From Candidatus Woesearchaeota archaeon (GTDB taxonomy: Archaea; Nanobdellota; Nanobdellia; Woesearchaeales; UBA11576): a stretch of DNA of 24,185 nucleotides. The first letter of the stretch is position 1; every line of letters starts with the position of its first letter. The notes below the pieces were generated by a model that was not told where the DNA came from, made no database searches, and saw nothing but the letters and a program-made list of their open reading frames with translations. This document shows positions 1 through 6,320 of the stretch, one piece after another. The stretch is from the NCBI GenBank assembly GCA_019322385.1, contig JAHWIS010000099.1, positions 1-24,185 on the forward strand, in the 5' to 3' direction. Position numbers and translations under genes: made by a program.

Positions 1-252
1 AGCTTTGAGGAAAAGCCAGAACAGCCAAAGTCAAGCCTTGCAGCGACTCTTGTCTATATGTTCACAAAAGAAGATGTAAGAGAGATGAAGCGGCATATTG
101 CAGAGAAAGGCCTGCCAGACAATACAGGAAACTTTGTCATACACCTGATGACAGTGCGGGATGTGTTTGCATATCCTTTTGAGGAGCATTGGTATGACAT
201 CGGCAGCCACGAGGAGCTCGAAGAGGCAAGGGACATATTCAGCAAACGCTAG
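1..252 (+). CDS. Sugar-phosphate nucleotidyltransferase, 3' part only
   Basis: This is the C-terminal 83 residues of a gene that starts outside the window; the frame is open from base 1. The segment FEEKP near the left edge followed by a Tyr-Met-Phe strand, and the later W-Y-D-I-G-S-H-E-E-L motif, are typical of the NTP_transferase family (glucose-1-phosphate thymidylyltransferase, mannose-1-phosphate guanylyltransferase and relatives), where Glu-Lys-Pro binds sugar phosphate and the W.DIG motif lies near the end of the catalytic core. Such enzymes make NDP-sugars for surface glycans in the cytoplasm. The nucleotide-binding GGxGTR loop would lie upstream and cannot be checked, so base and sugar specificity are undetermined. 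The protein ends shortly after the core, with no hexapeptide-repeat acyltransferase domain. Confidence 0.85.
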   Translation, partial: SFEEKPEQPKSSLAATLVYMFTKEDVREMKRHIAEKGLPDNTGNFVIHLMTVRDVFAYPFEEHWYDIGSHEELEEARDIFSKR

Positions 253-302
253 ACCAAACGTCTCAGTTAAGACTCAGAAATATAAAAACCTTCCCGAAAA
301 GG

Positions 303-310
303 TATATAAA
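303..310 (+). promoter_or_regulatory. TATA box of the MoxR-VWA pair
   Basis: TATATAAA ends 26 bases before the ATG at 336 and follows an A-rich stretch that could be a BRE. With the usual archaeal spacing of about 25 bases from TATA to transcription start, the mRNA would begin almost at the start codon (leaderless). No SD is seen. Confidence 0.7.
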
Positions 311-335
311 TCTCCTTCTTCATATTTAGGGTGTC

Positions 336-1367
336 ATGAAACTAGCAGAACAACTGAAAAGCACATTTCTTGAACATCGGAAGGAGTTTGAGGAGATAGT
401 CGGACAGGGCGCTGTCAAGCAGCAGGTCAAATCAGCGCTGATGGCTGGACGGAACCTGTTGATAGTCGGGCCGCCAGGTATCGGGAAGACAACCCTTGCA
501 AAGAATGTCGCCCAGTTGCTGCCAGAGATAGATGTGAATGACTGTCCTTATCATTGTTCACCTGAGAACCCTGTGTGTCCGGCCTGCAGGGCTGGGAAGG
601 ATAAGAGCATAACAAGCATAGAAGGGATGGAGCGGTTTGTCAGGGTGCAGGGCAGCCCAGACCTTACTGCAGAGGATCTTATCGGTGATATCGATCCTGC
701 AAAAGCGATCAAGTTCGGACCTCTATCTATGGAAGCGTTCACGCCAGGCAAGATATTCAAGGCAAACAACGGTGTCTTGTTCTTTGATGAGCTGAACCGA
801 GCTCCAGAGAAACTGCAGAATGCATTGTTGCAGGCTCTGCAGGAACGGATCGTGACAATAGGAAGCTATGATGTTGATCTTGAGGCAAACTTTATCTTTA
901 TAGCTACAATGAATCCAGAAGACACAAGCACAGAACCTCTTTCTGATGTATTGCTTGACAGGTTTGATGTAGCGTACATGGACTATCCAGAGAACCTGGA
1001 GAATGAAGAGCAGATAGTCGAACAGAAGTCTCAGCACTTTATAGAATTTCCCGAGGATGTACGGAAGCTGGCTGTTATGTTTGTGCGTGAGCTTCGGGAT
1101 TCAGACAGGCTTGAGAAGTTTCCTAGTGTTCGAGCATCTATCGGGCTGTATGAAAGAGCACAGACAAATGCTATAATAAATGGAAAGCAGCAGGTTTCAT
1201 GGCAGGATGTGCAGGATGTCCTTGTTTCAGTGCTGAGCCATAGGATAAAGCTCAAGCCATCTGCGCAATACCTTCAGACACCACAAGAGCTTATCAGGGA
1301 AAAGTTAAAGGATTTCTTGGAGCTGCACGGGCTTTATAATGAAGCAGAAGCCGTTGATGTTCCCTAG
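336..1367 (+). CDS. MoxR/ChlI-type AAA+ ATPase
   Basis: A 343-residue AAA+ ATPase of the MoxR / magnesium-chelatase I group. Visible motifs are Walker A GPPGIGKT (residues 45-52), Walker B LFFDELNRAP (about 148-157), a sensor-1 type segment ATMNPED and an arginine-bearing LLDRFD motif. Between Walker A and B is a four-Cys cluster C-x3-C-x6-C-x2-C (C70, C74, C81, C84) that could hold zinc or an Fe-S cluster. In the family, MoxR ATPases act as chaperone-like partners of VWA proteins in metal insertion or complex maturation, and the next gene, overlapping by 29 bases, is such a VWA protein. No other chelatase or chlorophyll gene is present, so a chlorophyll role is unlikely. The start follows a TATA box at leaderless spacing. 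Confidence 0.9.
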   Translation: MKLAEQLKSTFLEHRKEFEEIVGQGAVKQQVKSALMAGRNLLIVGPPGIGKTTLAKNVAQLLPEIDVNDCPYHCSPENPVCPACRAGKDKSITSIEGMERFVRVQGSPDLTAEDLIGDIDPAKAIKFGPLSMEAFTPGKIFKANNGVLFFDELNRAPEKLQNALLQALQERIVTIGSYDVDLEANFIFIATMNPEDTSTEPLSDVLLDRFDVAYMDYPENLENEEQIVEQKSQHFIEFPEDVRKLAVMFVRELRDSDRLEKFPSVRASIGLYERAQTNAIINGKQQVSWQDVQDVLVSVLSHRIKLKPSAQYLQTPQELIREKLKDFLELHGLYNEAEAVDVP

Positions 1368-2562
1368 CAGCATCGAAGAGAGAGAACAAGCAAAGGTAGA
1401 TGTCTCTAAATTCTCAAAAGCAGAAGAGCTGACAGGCAAGCTTGAACTGCAGGATGTAGATGAGAAGCTCATGCATTCTGTGTTGGAGAATGACCAGAGC
1501 GTTATAGATGAAGGCATGGTGATAGAGGAGGCTCTCAATAGGGGGATAGGTGCTTTCACGCCAGACATGATGTTCGAGAGGCTTGTGAAGAATTTCACAA
1601 TGACCAAGAGCATGTTCGGCGAATCATTGATACGGGCTGTCTCTGGGTATGACCCTGAATATCTTGATAAGAATCTAGGTATACCTGAATTTCAAAGAGA
1701 GCTCAAGAAAAGGATTGAAGAGAACCTTGACAGGTTCAAGAAAGACGGCATAATAGACAAGCAGGGACTGATAACAGAGAAAGGCATAGAGCTGGCATCG
1801 CTTGTATTGTATATCCAAGAGCTGGACAATATAGTGCCGAAAGGCGTACATGGCGAAAGGGTCCATAAGAAAGAGAGCATCTATGGAGACAAGCAGGATG
1901 TCAGGGATTATCGTAAAGGGGATAGGTACAAGGATGTCGCGATCAAGAAATCAGCAAAGACAGCGATACGCAGAGGGCATAGCGAGATAGAGCTCTCTGA
2001 CCTCAAGACTCATGAGCGGCAGAGCAAGGGAGAAGTGTACATTGTCTATGCAATGGATGCAAGCGGAAGCATGAAAGGCGATAAGATAGGGGTGTGCAAG
2101 AAGGCAGGGGTTGCATTGGCGTACAAGGCGATTCAGGAGCGGGATAGAGTAGGGCTTATTGTGTTTGGCACAGAGATCAAGGAAGTGATAGAGCCGACAA
2201 GGGACTTTTCGCTGTTGCTTAATTCCATAACCAGGATAAGGGCCTCTGCAGAGACAGACATGGCCGCAACGATCAAGAAGGCTGTTGAGATGTTCCCAAG
2301 CACCAATGTCACAAAGCATCTTCTTCTGCTGAGTGATGCGCTTCCGACAAAAGGGGATGATCCTGAAAAGGCAACGCTTGAGGCTGCATCGTTTGCAAGG
2401 ACGAATGGGATCACTATATCGCTTATTGGAATAAATCTTGATGACAAAGGCAAAAGCCTTGCAGAGAAGCTGGTTGAGATAGGCAGGGGGAAGCTGTATA
2501 TTGTGAAGGATCTGAAAGAGATAGATAAGCTTGTTCTAGAGGATTATTATGCTGTGATGTGA
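1339..2562 (+). CDS. VWA-domain protein, partner of the MoxR ATPase
   Basis: A 407-residue protein with a C-terminal von Willebrand factor A domain. The MIDAS metal site is visible: DASGS at 240-244, a downstream Thr in the ETDMAA segment, and an Asp in LLLLSDALPT. The N-terminal 230 residues are helical and charged without a recognised domain. It resembles the ChlD/CoxE-like VWA partners of MoxR ATPases, and the 29-base overlap with the ATPase gene supports translation from one mRNA and a physical complex. The target of the pair is unknown. An alternative ATG at 1357 would shorten the protein by six residues; neither start has a convincing SD. No signal peptide or membrane segment is seen, so it is expected to be cytoplasmic. 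Confidence 0.88.
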   Translation: MKQKPLMFPSSIEEREQAKVDVSKFSKAEELTGKLELQDVDEKLMHSVLENDQSVIDEGMVIEEALNRGIGAFTPDMMFERLVKNFTMTKSMFGESLIRAVSGYDPEYLDKNLGIPEFQRELKKRIEENLDRFKKDGIIDKQGLITEKGIELASLVLYIQELDNIVPKGVHGERVHKKESIYGDKQDVRDYRKGDRYKDVAIKKSAKTAIRRGHSEIELSDLKTHERQSKGEVYIVYAMDASGSMKGDKIGVCKKAGVALAYKAIQERDRVGLIVFGTEIKEVIEPTRDFSLLLNSITRIRASAETDMAATIKKAVEMFPSTNVTKHLLLLSDALPTKGDDPEKATLEAASFARTNGITISLIGINLDDKGKSLAEKLVEIGRGKLYIVKDLKEIDKLVLEDYYAVM

Positions 2563-2711
2563 ACAGCGCCATGACCTTTGCCGCCAGCATGCGCTCGCTC
2601 TGCATAATTTACCGCTTCTGTCTGCCCAACTGCATTGCTAGCTGCTACTGAATCCTTCAGCTCGCTAGGCAAGGCTGACGGCAATAGAATTAATGCTGGC
2701 GGCGTTAGTAA
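2563..2711. repeat. Convergent intergenic region with a long-range 11-bp inverted repeat
   Basis: The 149 bases between two convergent genes contain GCCGCCAGCAT at 2580-2590 and its exact reverse complement at 2693-2703, 102 bases apart. The stretch looks more GC-rich than other gaps here and lacks the poly-T tract usual at archaeal gene ends. On the minus strand the frame of the neighbouring 2712-3278 gene stays open for 54 codons beyond its TGA. I recognise no RNA family in it. Confidence 0.5.
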
Positions 2712-3278
2712 TCAATTCTGCGGCTTGTACTTGTCATGCCTGTGGTGGTGTCTGTAGTCTGAGTAGTGCAGGACAAGGCTGACTATTATGATGAATGCAA
2801 GCATGCCGAATGAGCCTGCGATGATATTGTTTATTGTGGTTGTTGCTGTGGCATTAATGACAGAAGCTCCTGTTATTGAAGGCGTGCTGTTCAGGAATAT
2901 CCAGCCAGCTCCAAGGAAGACGATGATAAGAAAGGTTAGCAGATAGCCAGCAAAAGGGAATGCTGTCTTTATCTCTTTGCTGAGAAGCTTTGATACCTGG
3001 GTCTGCTTGCTGTGGCGCATACGGATGTCGCGCACCACATCATCATAGTGCCTGTTGTGATGGCCAAGCTTATTGAGCTTTGTCTGTACTTTTTCGATGT
3101 CCTTGAAGAGCTTGTCATCAGAGCGCATCCTCTCAAGCTGGAGCTTGGTGAGCCTTTCCTCTGCTTTCTTCTTGCTGGTGCCTAGATAGACATGCTTCTT
3201 AGAACCATCCTTTTCCTTGACATGGTGAAAGTGATGGGTGACTGTCTTTTTTCCCTTTTTTTTCTTGAGCTTGTGCAT
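2712..3278 (-). CDS. Basic two-TM membrane protein, function unknown
   Basis: A 188-residue protein that I do not recognise. The first 35 residues are rich in Lys and His and include a K-D-G-S-K-K-H-V-Y-L-G-T segment resembling small beta-hairpin nucleic-acid-binding modules of archaeal proteins; this is a weak resemblance. A helical, probably coiled-coil stretch follows (about 45-95). Two hydrophobic segments (about 110-130 and 153-170) flank a short loop rich in Ser/Thr/Asn that probably faces outward, and the tail is again His/Lys-rich. Topology by the positive-inside rule puts both termini in the cytoplasm. A TATA-like TTTATAAAT about 23 bases ahead of the ATG suggests a leaderless transcript. 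Its TGA stop is followed by a long in-frame open stretch. Confidence 0.7.
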   Translation of the reverse strand: MHKLKKKKGKKTVTHHFHHVKEKDGSKKHVYLGTSKKKAEERLTKLQLERMRSDDKLFKDIEKVQTKLNKLGHHNRHYDDVVRDIRMRHSKQTQVSKLLSKEIKTAFPFAGYLLTFLIIVFLGAGWIFLNSTPSITGASVINATATTTINNIIAGSFGMLAFIIIVSLVLHYSDYRHHHRHDKYKPQN

Positions 3279-3300
3279 TATAGGATGCTAAATTCTTTTT

Positions 3301-3309
3301 ATTTATAAA
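3301..3309 (-). promoter_or_regulatory. TATA box for the 2712-3278 membrane protein
   Basis: On the minus strand the sequence reads TTTATAAAT, 23 bases ahead of the ATG ending at 3278. This is the spacing expected for a leaderless archaeal mRNA. Confidence 0.6.
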
Positions 3310-3336
3310 CCTTTAGAAGATGCCGCGACTGCTCTT

Positions 3337-3726
3337 TCAATCAAAGAGATAGCAACCGCCAAAATCTGCAGAGTTTGAAACCAGATCAGTTGATGTTATT
3401 ATACCTAAAAGTTTGCCGTCATCCAAAACAGGCAGCTTCTTGATCTTGTGCTTGCTCATGATCTTAGCAGCATCATCAATATGTGTTCTTGGTTCAACTG
3501 TAATTATCTTGGTTGACATCACATCTCTTACAGGCTTGTTGAGTGAATCAACATCCTTTGACACTTTCTTAAGGACATCACGCTCTGTCACAAGCCCTAC
3601 AAGGTCGCCGTTAGCAGTAACGACCAAACACCCGATGCCCTGATCAGCCATCAACTTGGCAGCTTCCTTAAGTGTCTTGTCACCCGTGATGGTCACGGCT
3701 TTTTTCACTATTTCTTTGACGCGCAT
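3337..3726 (-). CDS. CBS-domain pair protein
   Basis: A 129-residue stand-alone Bateman module made of two CBS domains, roughly residues 5-60 and 68-122. Typical features are GCLVV, L-V-G-L-V-T-E-R-D-V in the first repeat, and D-V-M-S followed by K-K-L-P-V-L-D-D-G-K-L-L-G-I-I-T-S-T-D-L-V in the second. CBS pairs bind adenine nucleotides such as AMP, ATP or SAM and usually regulate a partner protein. With no enzymatic domain attached, the partner is not evident from the neighbours. A GGTGAT element just before the ATG may act as SD, and a TATA-like ATTAAATAT lies at about 3758-3766. The gene is divergent from the phosphoesterase at 3818. Confidence 0.92.
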   Translation of the reverse strand: MRVKEIVKKAVTITGDKTLKEAAKLMADQGIGCLVVTANGDLVGLVTERDVLKKVSKDVDSLNKPVRDVMSTKIITVEPRTHIDDAAKIMSKHKIKKLPVLDDGKLLGIITSTDLVSNSADFGGCYLFD

Positions 3727-3787
3727 TGCATATCACCCAATATGATATCTGGCCTGAATATTTAATGCTTTCGTCAAAACAACAAAC

Positions 3788-3795
3788 TTTATAAA
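3788..3795 (+). promoter_or_regulatory. TATA box of the phosphoesterase gene
   Basis: TTTATAAA ends 23 bases before the ATG at 3818. It sits in the 91-base divergent gap shared with the CBS gene, whose own TATA-like element is at 3758-3766 on the other strand. Confidence 0.65.
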
Positions 3796-3817
3796 CAAAT
3801 ATCCTTGGAATACATGC

Positions 3818-4414
3818 ATGAAAATACTTGCTTTTGTTGACCTGCATGGTTCTATGAATATGCTGAAGAAGATAGTTGCCCTTGCCAAGAAGGAGAATGT
3901 AGAATATGTTGTCTGCGCTGGGGATGTGACAATCTTCAGTGATTCCATGAGGCAGCTGGTTGAGAAGCTGGATGAGATAGGCATACCTGTGATAATGACG
4001 CACGGGAACCATGAAGATGAGGATGTGCTCAGGAAGGTCTGCGACAGAACAAAGAATGTCAAGTTCATGCACAAGGAACTGCTTGAGACAGACGGTTATG
4101 TGTTCATGGTATATGGAGGTGGAGGGTTTTCCCTGAAAGACCCTGGTTTTGAGAAATGGTCAAAAGAGGCAATGAAGAAGATAAGCGAGGACAAGAAGAT
4201 AATCCTGGTGACGCATGCTCCGCCATACGGCACAAAGATAGACCTTGTGCTTGACCAGTCTGCAGGCAGCAAATCAATACGGCAGTTCATCAAGCTTGTC
4301 CAGCCCAAGATTGCGATATCAGGGCATCTGCATGAGAACGCAGGATTGAGGGACAGGATAGACAAGACAAAGGTAATCAATCCAGGGCCTTGGGGACTTA
4401 TTCTAACTGTCTAG
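3818..4414 (+). CDS. Calcineurin-like metallophosphoesterase
   Basis: A 198-residue cytoplasmic phosphoesterase. The metal-binding motifs of the family are in order: D8-x-H10 (VDLHG), G-D (AGDV, D36), G-N-H-E (63-66), a later T-H-A-P-P, and G-H-L-H-E near the C terminus. The size and the T-H-A-P-P / G-H-L-H arrangement resemble the YfcE/MJ0936-like group, whose members are Mn- or Ni-dependent phosphodiesterases of unknown physiological substrate. The substrate here cannot be read from the sequence. Its TAG stop overlaps the TAG stop of the convergent radical SAM gene in the palindrome CTAG at 4411-4414. An out-of-frame ATG at 3814 is not used. Confidence 0.92.
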   Translation: MKILAFVDLHGSMNMLKKIVALAKKENVEYVVCAGDVTIFSDSMRQLVEKLDEIGIPVIMTHGNHEDEDVLRKVCDRTKNVKFMHKELLETDGYVFMVYGGGGFSLKDPGFEKWSKEAMKKISEDKKIILVTHAPPYGTKIDLVLDQSAGSKSIRQFIKLVQPKIAISGHLHENAGLRDRIDKTKVINPGPWGLILTV

Positions 4415-5343
4415 AATTTCATGATTCTTTCTGGGAAGTCTTGTTTCATCAGCAGAACAACCCTTGAGGCAGGGTGCTCATCAATGAGCCTGTAACCGCA
4501 GTGCTTTGCTATCTCTGCTGCGAATCCCTTGATATCTTCATGCAGAGGCATGTTTTCCATCAAGAGCTTGAGGCGCGAGGCTCCAACAAACATGTATGCC
4601 TTGACCTCAACAAAATGCGGCTCTGCACTGGATATTAGCTTTGCATAGTTCTCAGGCTTAATCATGTTCATATCCTTGATCAATGTGATGCGCAGGCAGG
4701 TCCTTGTCTTGGGTTTTAGGGTCTTGAGGATATCTAAGCTTTTCAGGAGCCGCTCCCATGAATCCTTGTGGAGCGGTTTGCAGATCTGCTCTTGGAGCTC
4801 TTTGTTCGGTGAATCGATCGACAGGTAGAGTTGGGTAGGAGGCTCCAAGTTCTGGATGATGTCAGGCAGCATGCCGTTGGTTACAACAAAGGATGATCCT
4901 CCATGCTGTTTTATTTCTTTGATGAATTCGCTGAGATGTGGGTAGTATAAGGTCTCGCCTGTCAAGGAGATCGCGAACTGGTTCGGGTCCTGGGCCTGCT
5001 GGAACTTTTCCTTGTTCACCTTGTCAAGGCCGCCAAAGCCTGACAAGAGCTTGCGTTGGGCTTCGATTGCTTTGCTTATCAGCTCCTTAGGATTGTCAAT
5101 ATCCGTGAATGGCTCGTTGTAGTGATCTCTCCAGCAGTACACGCAGTCCATGTCGCAGTAATTCACTGTGACAGAGAGCTGGCAGCAGCGGTGGGACTTG
5201 ATGCCATAGAACTGCTCCTTGTAGCAGACACCCTCATTTCTCAGCGACTTCTTTGTCCAAGTGCATATCTTGACAGCAGAGTGGTTGCCTATGAACTCGT
5301 ACTGCTGCTTCTCCAATAGCTTCTTGTAGGATTCCTTGACCAT
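4411..5343 (-). CDS. taw1: 4-demethylwyosine synthase, TYW1/Taw1 family
   Basis: A 310-residue radical SAM enzyme. The radical SAM cluster is C63-x3-C67-x2-C70 (NYCDMDCVYCW). Three more cysteines, C27, C40 and C53, have the C-x12-C-x12-C spacing that holds the second Fe-S cluster in archaeal TYW1. Downstream, SLTGETLYYP, VVTNG, LYLSIDSP and VEVKAYMFVG segments are characteristic. The family converts N1-methylguanosine at position 37 of tRNA-Phe plus pyruvate to 4-demethylwyosine, the first tricyclic step of wyosine synthesis, a pathway confined to archaea and eukaryotes. I start at the ATG ending at 5343: the longer frame to 5508 would overlap the divergent gene and its TATA box, and its added residues lack family resemblance. 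Confidence 0.93.
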   Translation of the reverse strand: MVKESYKKLLEKQQYEFIGNHSAVKICTWTKKSLRNEGVCYKEQFYGIKSHRCCQLSVTVNYCDMDCVYCWRDHYNEPFTDIDNPKELISKAIEAQRKLLSGFGGLDKVNKEKFQQAQDPNQFAISLTGETLYYPHLSEFIKEIKQHGGSSFVVTNGMLPDIIQNLEPPTQLYLSIDSPNKELQEQICKPLHKDSWERLLKSLDILKTLKPKTRTCLRITLIKDMNMIKPENYAKLISSAEPHFVEVKAYMFVGASRLKLLMENMPLHEDIKGFAAEIAKHCGYRLIDEHPASRVVLLMKQDFPERIMKF

Positions 5344-5388
5344 GGGTTCTGGGGGTGAGGATGGTTTTTTAACTGTTTTGGCGTAAAA

Positions 5389-5396
5389 TATATAAA
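5389..5396 (+). promoter_or_regulatory. TATA box of the 5419 orphan gene
   Basis: TATATAAA ends 23 bases before the ATG at 5419, giving a leaderless mRNA. It lies in the 75-base divergent gap. For the minus-strand radical SAM gene, an A-rich TTAAAAAA at about 5365-5372 lies at similar spacing and could serve that direction. Confidence 0.65.
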
Positions 5397-5418
5397 CGAA
5401 CCTTGGCAGGGCTGAAGC

Positions 5419-5922
5419 ATGGATGTCAAGAAAGTCATATCTGCGCTGCAGGAGAAAAAGGAGTTCAAGGACTGGCATGAGAAGAATCCAGATGCAAAGC
5501 TTGTGCATGTGTTCATGATGATAGAGCAGGGAAAGGCTGTGAATCTTGATATCGGGTTCTATGACTTCTCCAAAGAGCTCATGACCTCGTTCCTTGTTGA
5601 TGAGGCTGTCAGCAGCGTAAAGATAACAGAATCAAAGGAAATATTCACAACAGACACCGGAAAGATAAAGCCATTGGATGAAGACAAGATCGCTGTCACT
5701 TTTGACGAAGCGCTCAAGACATCGCTGGATCTGCAGAAAGAGAAGTACAAGATGCATGTCCCTATGAAGGAGATTGTGGTGCTGCAGAACCTTGAGATAG
5801 GGCAGGTGTGGAACATTACGTTCATAACCAAGCAGTTCCAGACACTCAACATAAAGGTGGATTCATCTAGCGGCAAGGTGGTTGAGGACAAACTGCACGA
5901 TATATTCAGCTTTGACAAGTGA
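5419..5922 (+). CDS. Orphan 167-aa protein, possibly PepSY-like
   Basis: I do not recognise this protein. It has no signal peptide, membrane segment or Cys residues and is balanced in charge, so it is probably a soluble cytoplasmic protein. The N-terminal helix (DVKKVISALQEKKEF) leads into alternating strands and a helix. The last 45 residues, with W-N-I-T-F-I-T then L-N-I-K-V-D-S-S-S-G-K-V-V-E-D-K, have the strand-hairpin pattern of PepSY-like domains (variable strand, then V-D-x-x-T-G-x-V). This is a fold-level guess. The gene has its own TATA box and is followed by a T-tract at 5946-5952, so it appears monocistronic. Confidence 0.8.
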   Translation: MDVKKVISALQEKKEFKDWHEKNPDAKLVHVFMMIEQGKAVNLDIGFYDFSKELMTSFLVDEAVSSVKITESKEIFTTDTGKIKPLDEDKIAVTFDEALKTSLDLQKEKYKMHVPMKEIVVLQNLEIGQVWNITFITKQFQTLNIKVDSSSGKVVEDKLHDIFSFDK

Positions 5923-5945
5923 AAAAAAGCAAAAATTCCTTTCTG

Positions 5946-5952
5946 TTTTTTT
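5946..5952 (+). terminator. T-tract terminator after the 5419 gene
   Basis: Seven T residues on the coding strand, 24 bases after the stop codon, preceded by an A-rich stretch. Archaeal intrinsic termination usually needs only a T-tract. Confidence 0.5.
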
Positions 5953-6009
5953 ACCAAACTCAATTCATCAACTAGTAGTGTGATATATTTTCACTCGTCA
6001 ATGATATCG

Positions 6010-6063
6010 GACTGCAGACTATATTTTGCTAACACTATTTTGCAGTCTGGATTAATTTAAATA
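6010..6063 (+). promoter_or_regulatory. Inverted repeat beside a TATA box, possible operator-promoter
   Basis: GACTGCA at 6010-6016 is repeated as TGCAGTC at 6041-6047, a perfect 7-base dyad with a 24-base spacer. Inside the spacer CTATATTTTGC is partly repeated as CTATTTTGC. A TATA-like TTTAAATA follows at 6056-6063, and the first ATG downstream is at 6092, 28 bases later. A dyad directly upstream of TATA and BRE is where archaeal regulators often bind, but no binding protein is identified. Confidence 0.4.
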
Positions 6064-6091
6064 TCATTTTTGTTTTTGTATTTTTCACTTC

Positions 6092-6160
6092 ATGGTTCTG
6101 GATTTCTCTCATGATTTTCAGAACCACCCCAACTTTTTCAAAAGGGCAAAAGAGGTGTGA
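6092..6160 (+). CDS. Possible 22-aa leader peptide
   Basis: A tiny ORF that starts 28 bases after a TATA-like element and encodes 22 residues (MVLDFSHDFQ then NHPNFFKRAKEV). Its last codons contain GAGGTG, which can act as the SD of the next tiny ORF starting three bases after its TGA. It may be a leader peptide coupled to that ORF, or both may be halves of one small gene interrupted by a frameshift. No homologue is known to me. Confidence 0.3.
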   Translation: MVLDFSHDFQNHPNFFKRAKEV

Positions 6161-6162
6161 GA

Positions 6163-6282
6163 TTGGTCCCTCAAAGCAACATCAGCTATAAGACAATCAA
6201 AAAGAACCAACCCCTTGATTCGTGGCTAAGCGATAAGAGCTTTGAGGCAGAAGAAGAGAACGAAGAAGAGATCAAGGAGTGA
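6163..6282 (+). CDS. Possible 39-aa acidic small protein with TTG start
   Basis: The frame reads VPQSNISYKTIKKN, then QPLDSWLSDKSF and a Glu-rich tail ending in EEEIKE. It has no ATG. The best start is TTG at 6163, five bases after GAGGTG (6152-6157), the strongest SD-like element in this gap; GTG at 6157 is an alternative. A T-tract at 6297-6302 follows. The mixed basic and acidic composition and the SD support a real gene, but there is no similarity I can recognise. If a frameshift joins it to the upstream mini-ORF, the product would be about 60 residues. Confidence 0.4.
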   Translation: MVPQSNISYKTIKKNQPLDSWLSDKSFEAEEENEEEIKE

Positions 6283-6320
6283 TTGCTTGTTCTATGTTTT
6301 TTGGCTAATTGGCTGATATG

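Noticed and set aside
2712..3278. Integrase or transposase from the basic N terminus of the membrane protein
   Set aside because: The arm-like hairpin resemblance is short, and the rest is a two-TM protein without catalytic motifs.
5344..5508. Longer start for the radical SAM gene
   Set aside because: It overlaps the divergent 5419 gene and its TATA box, and the family homology begins at the later ATG.
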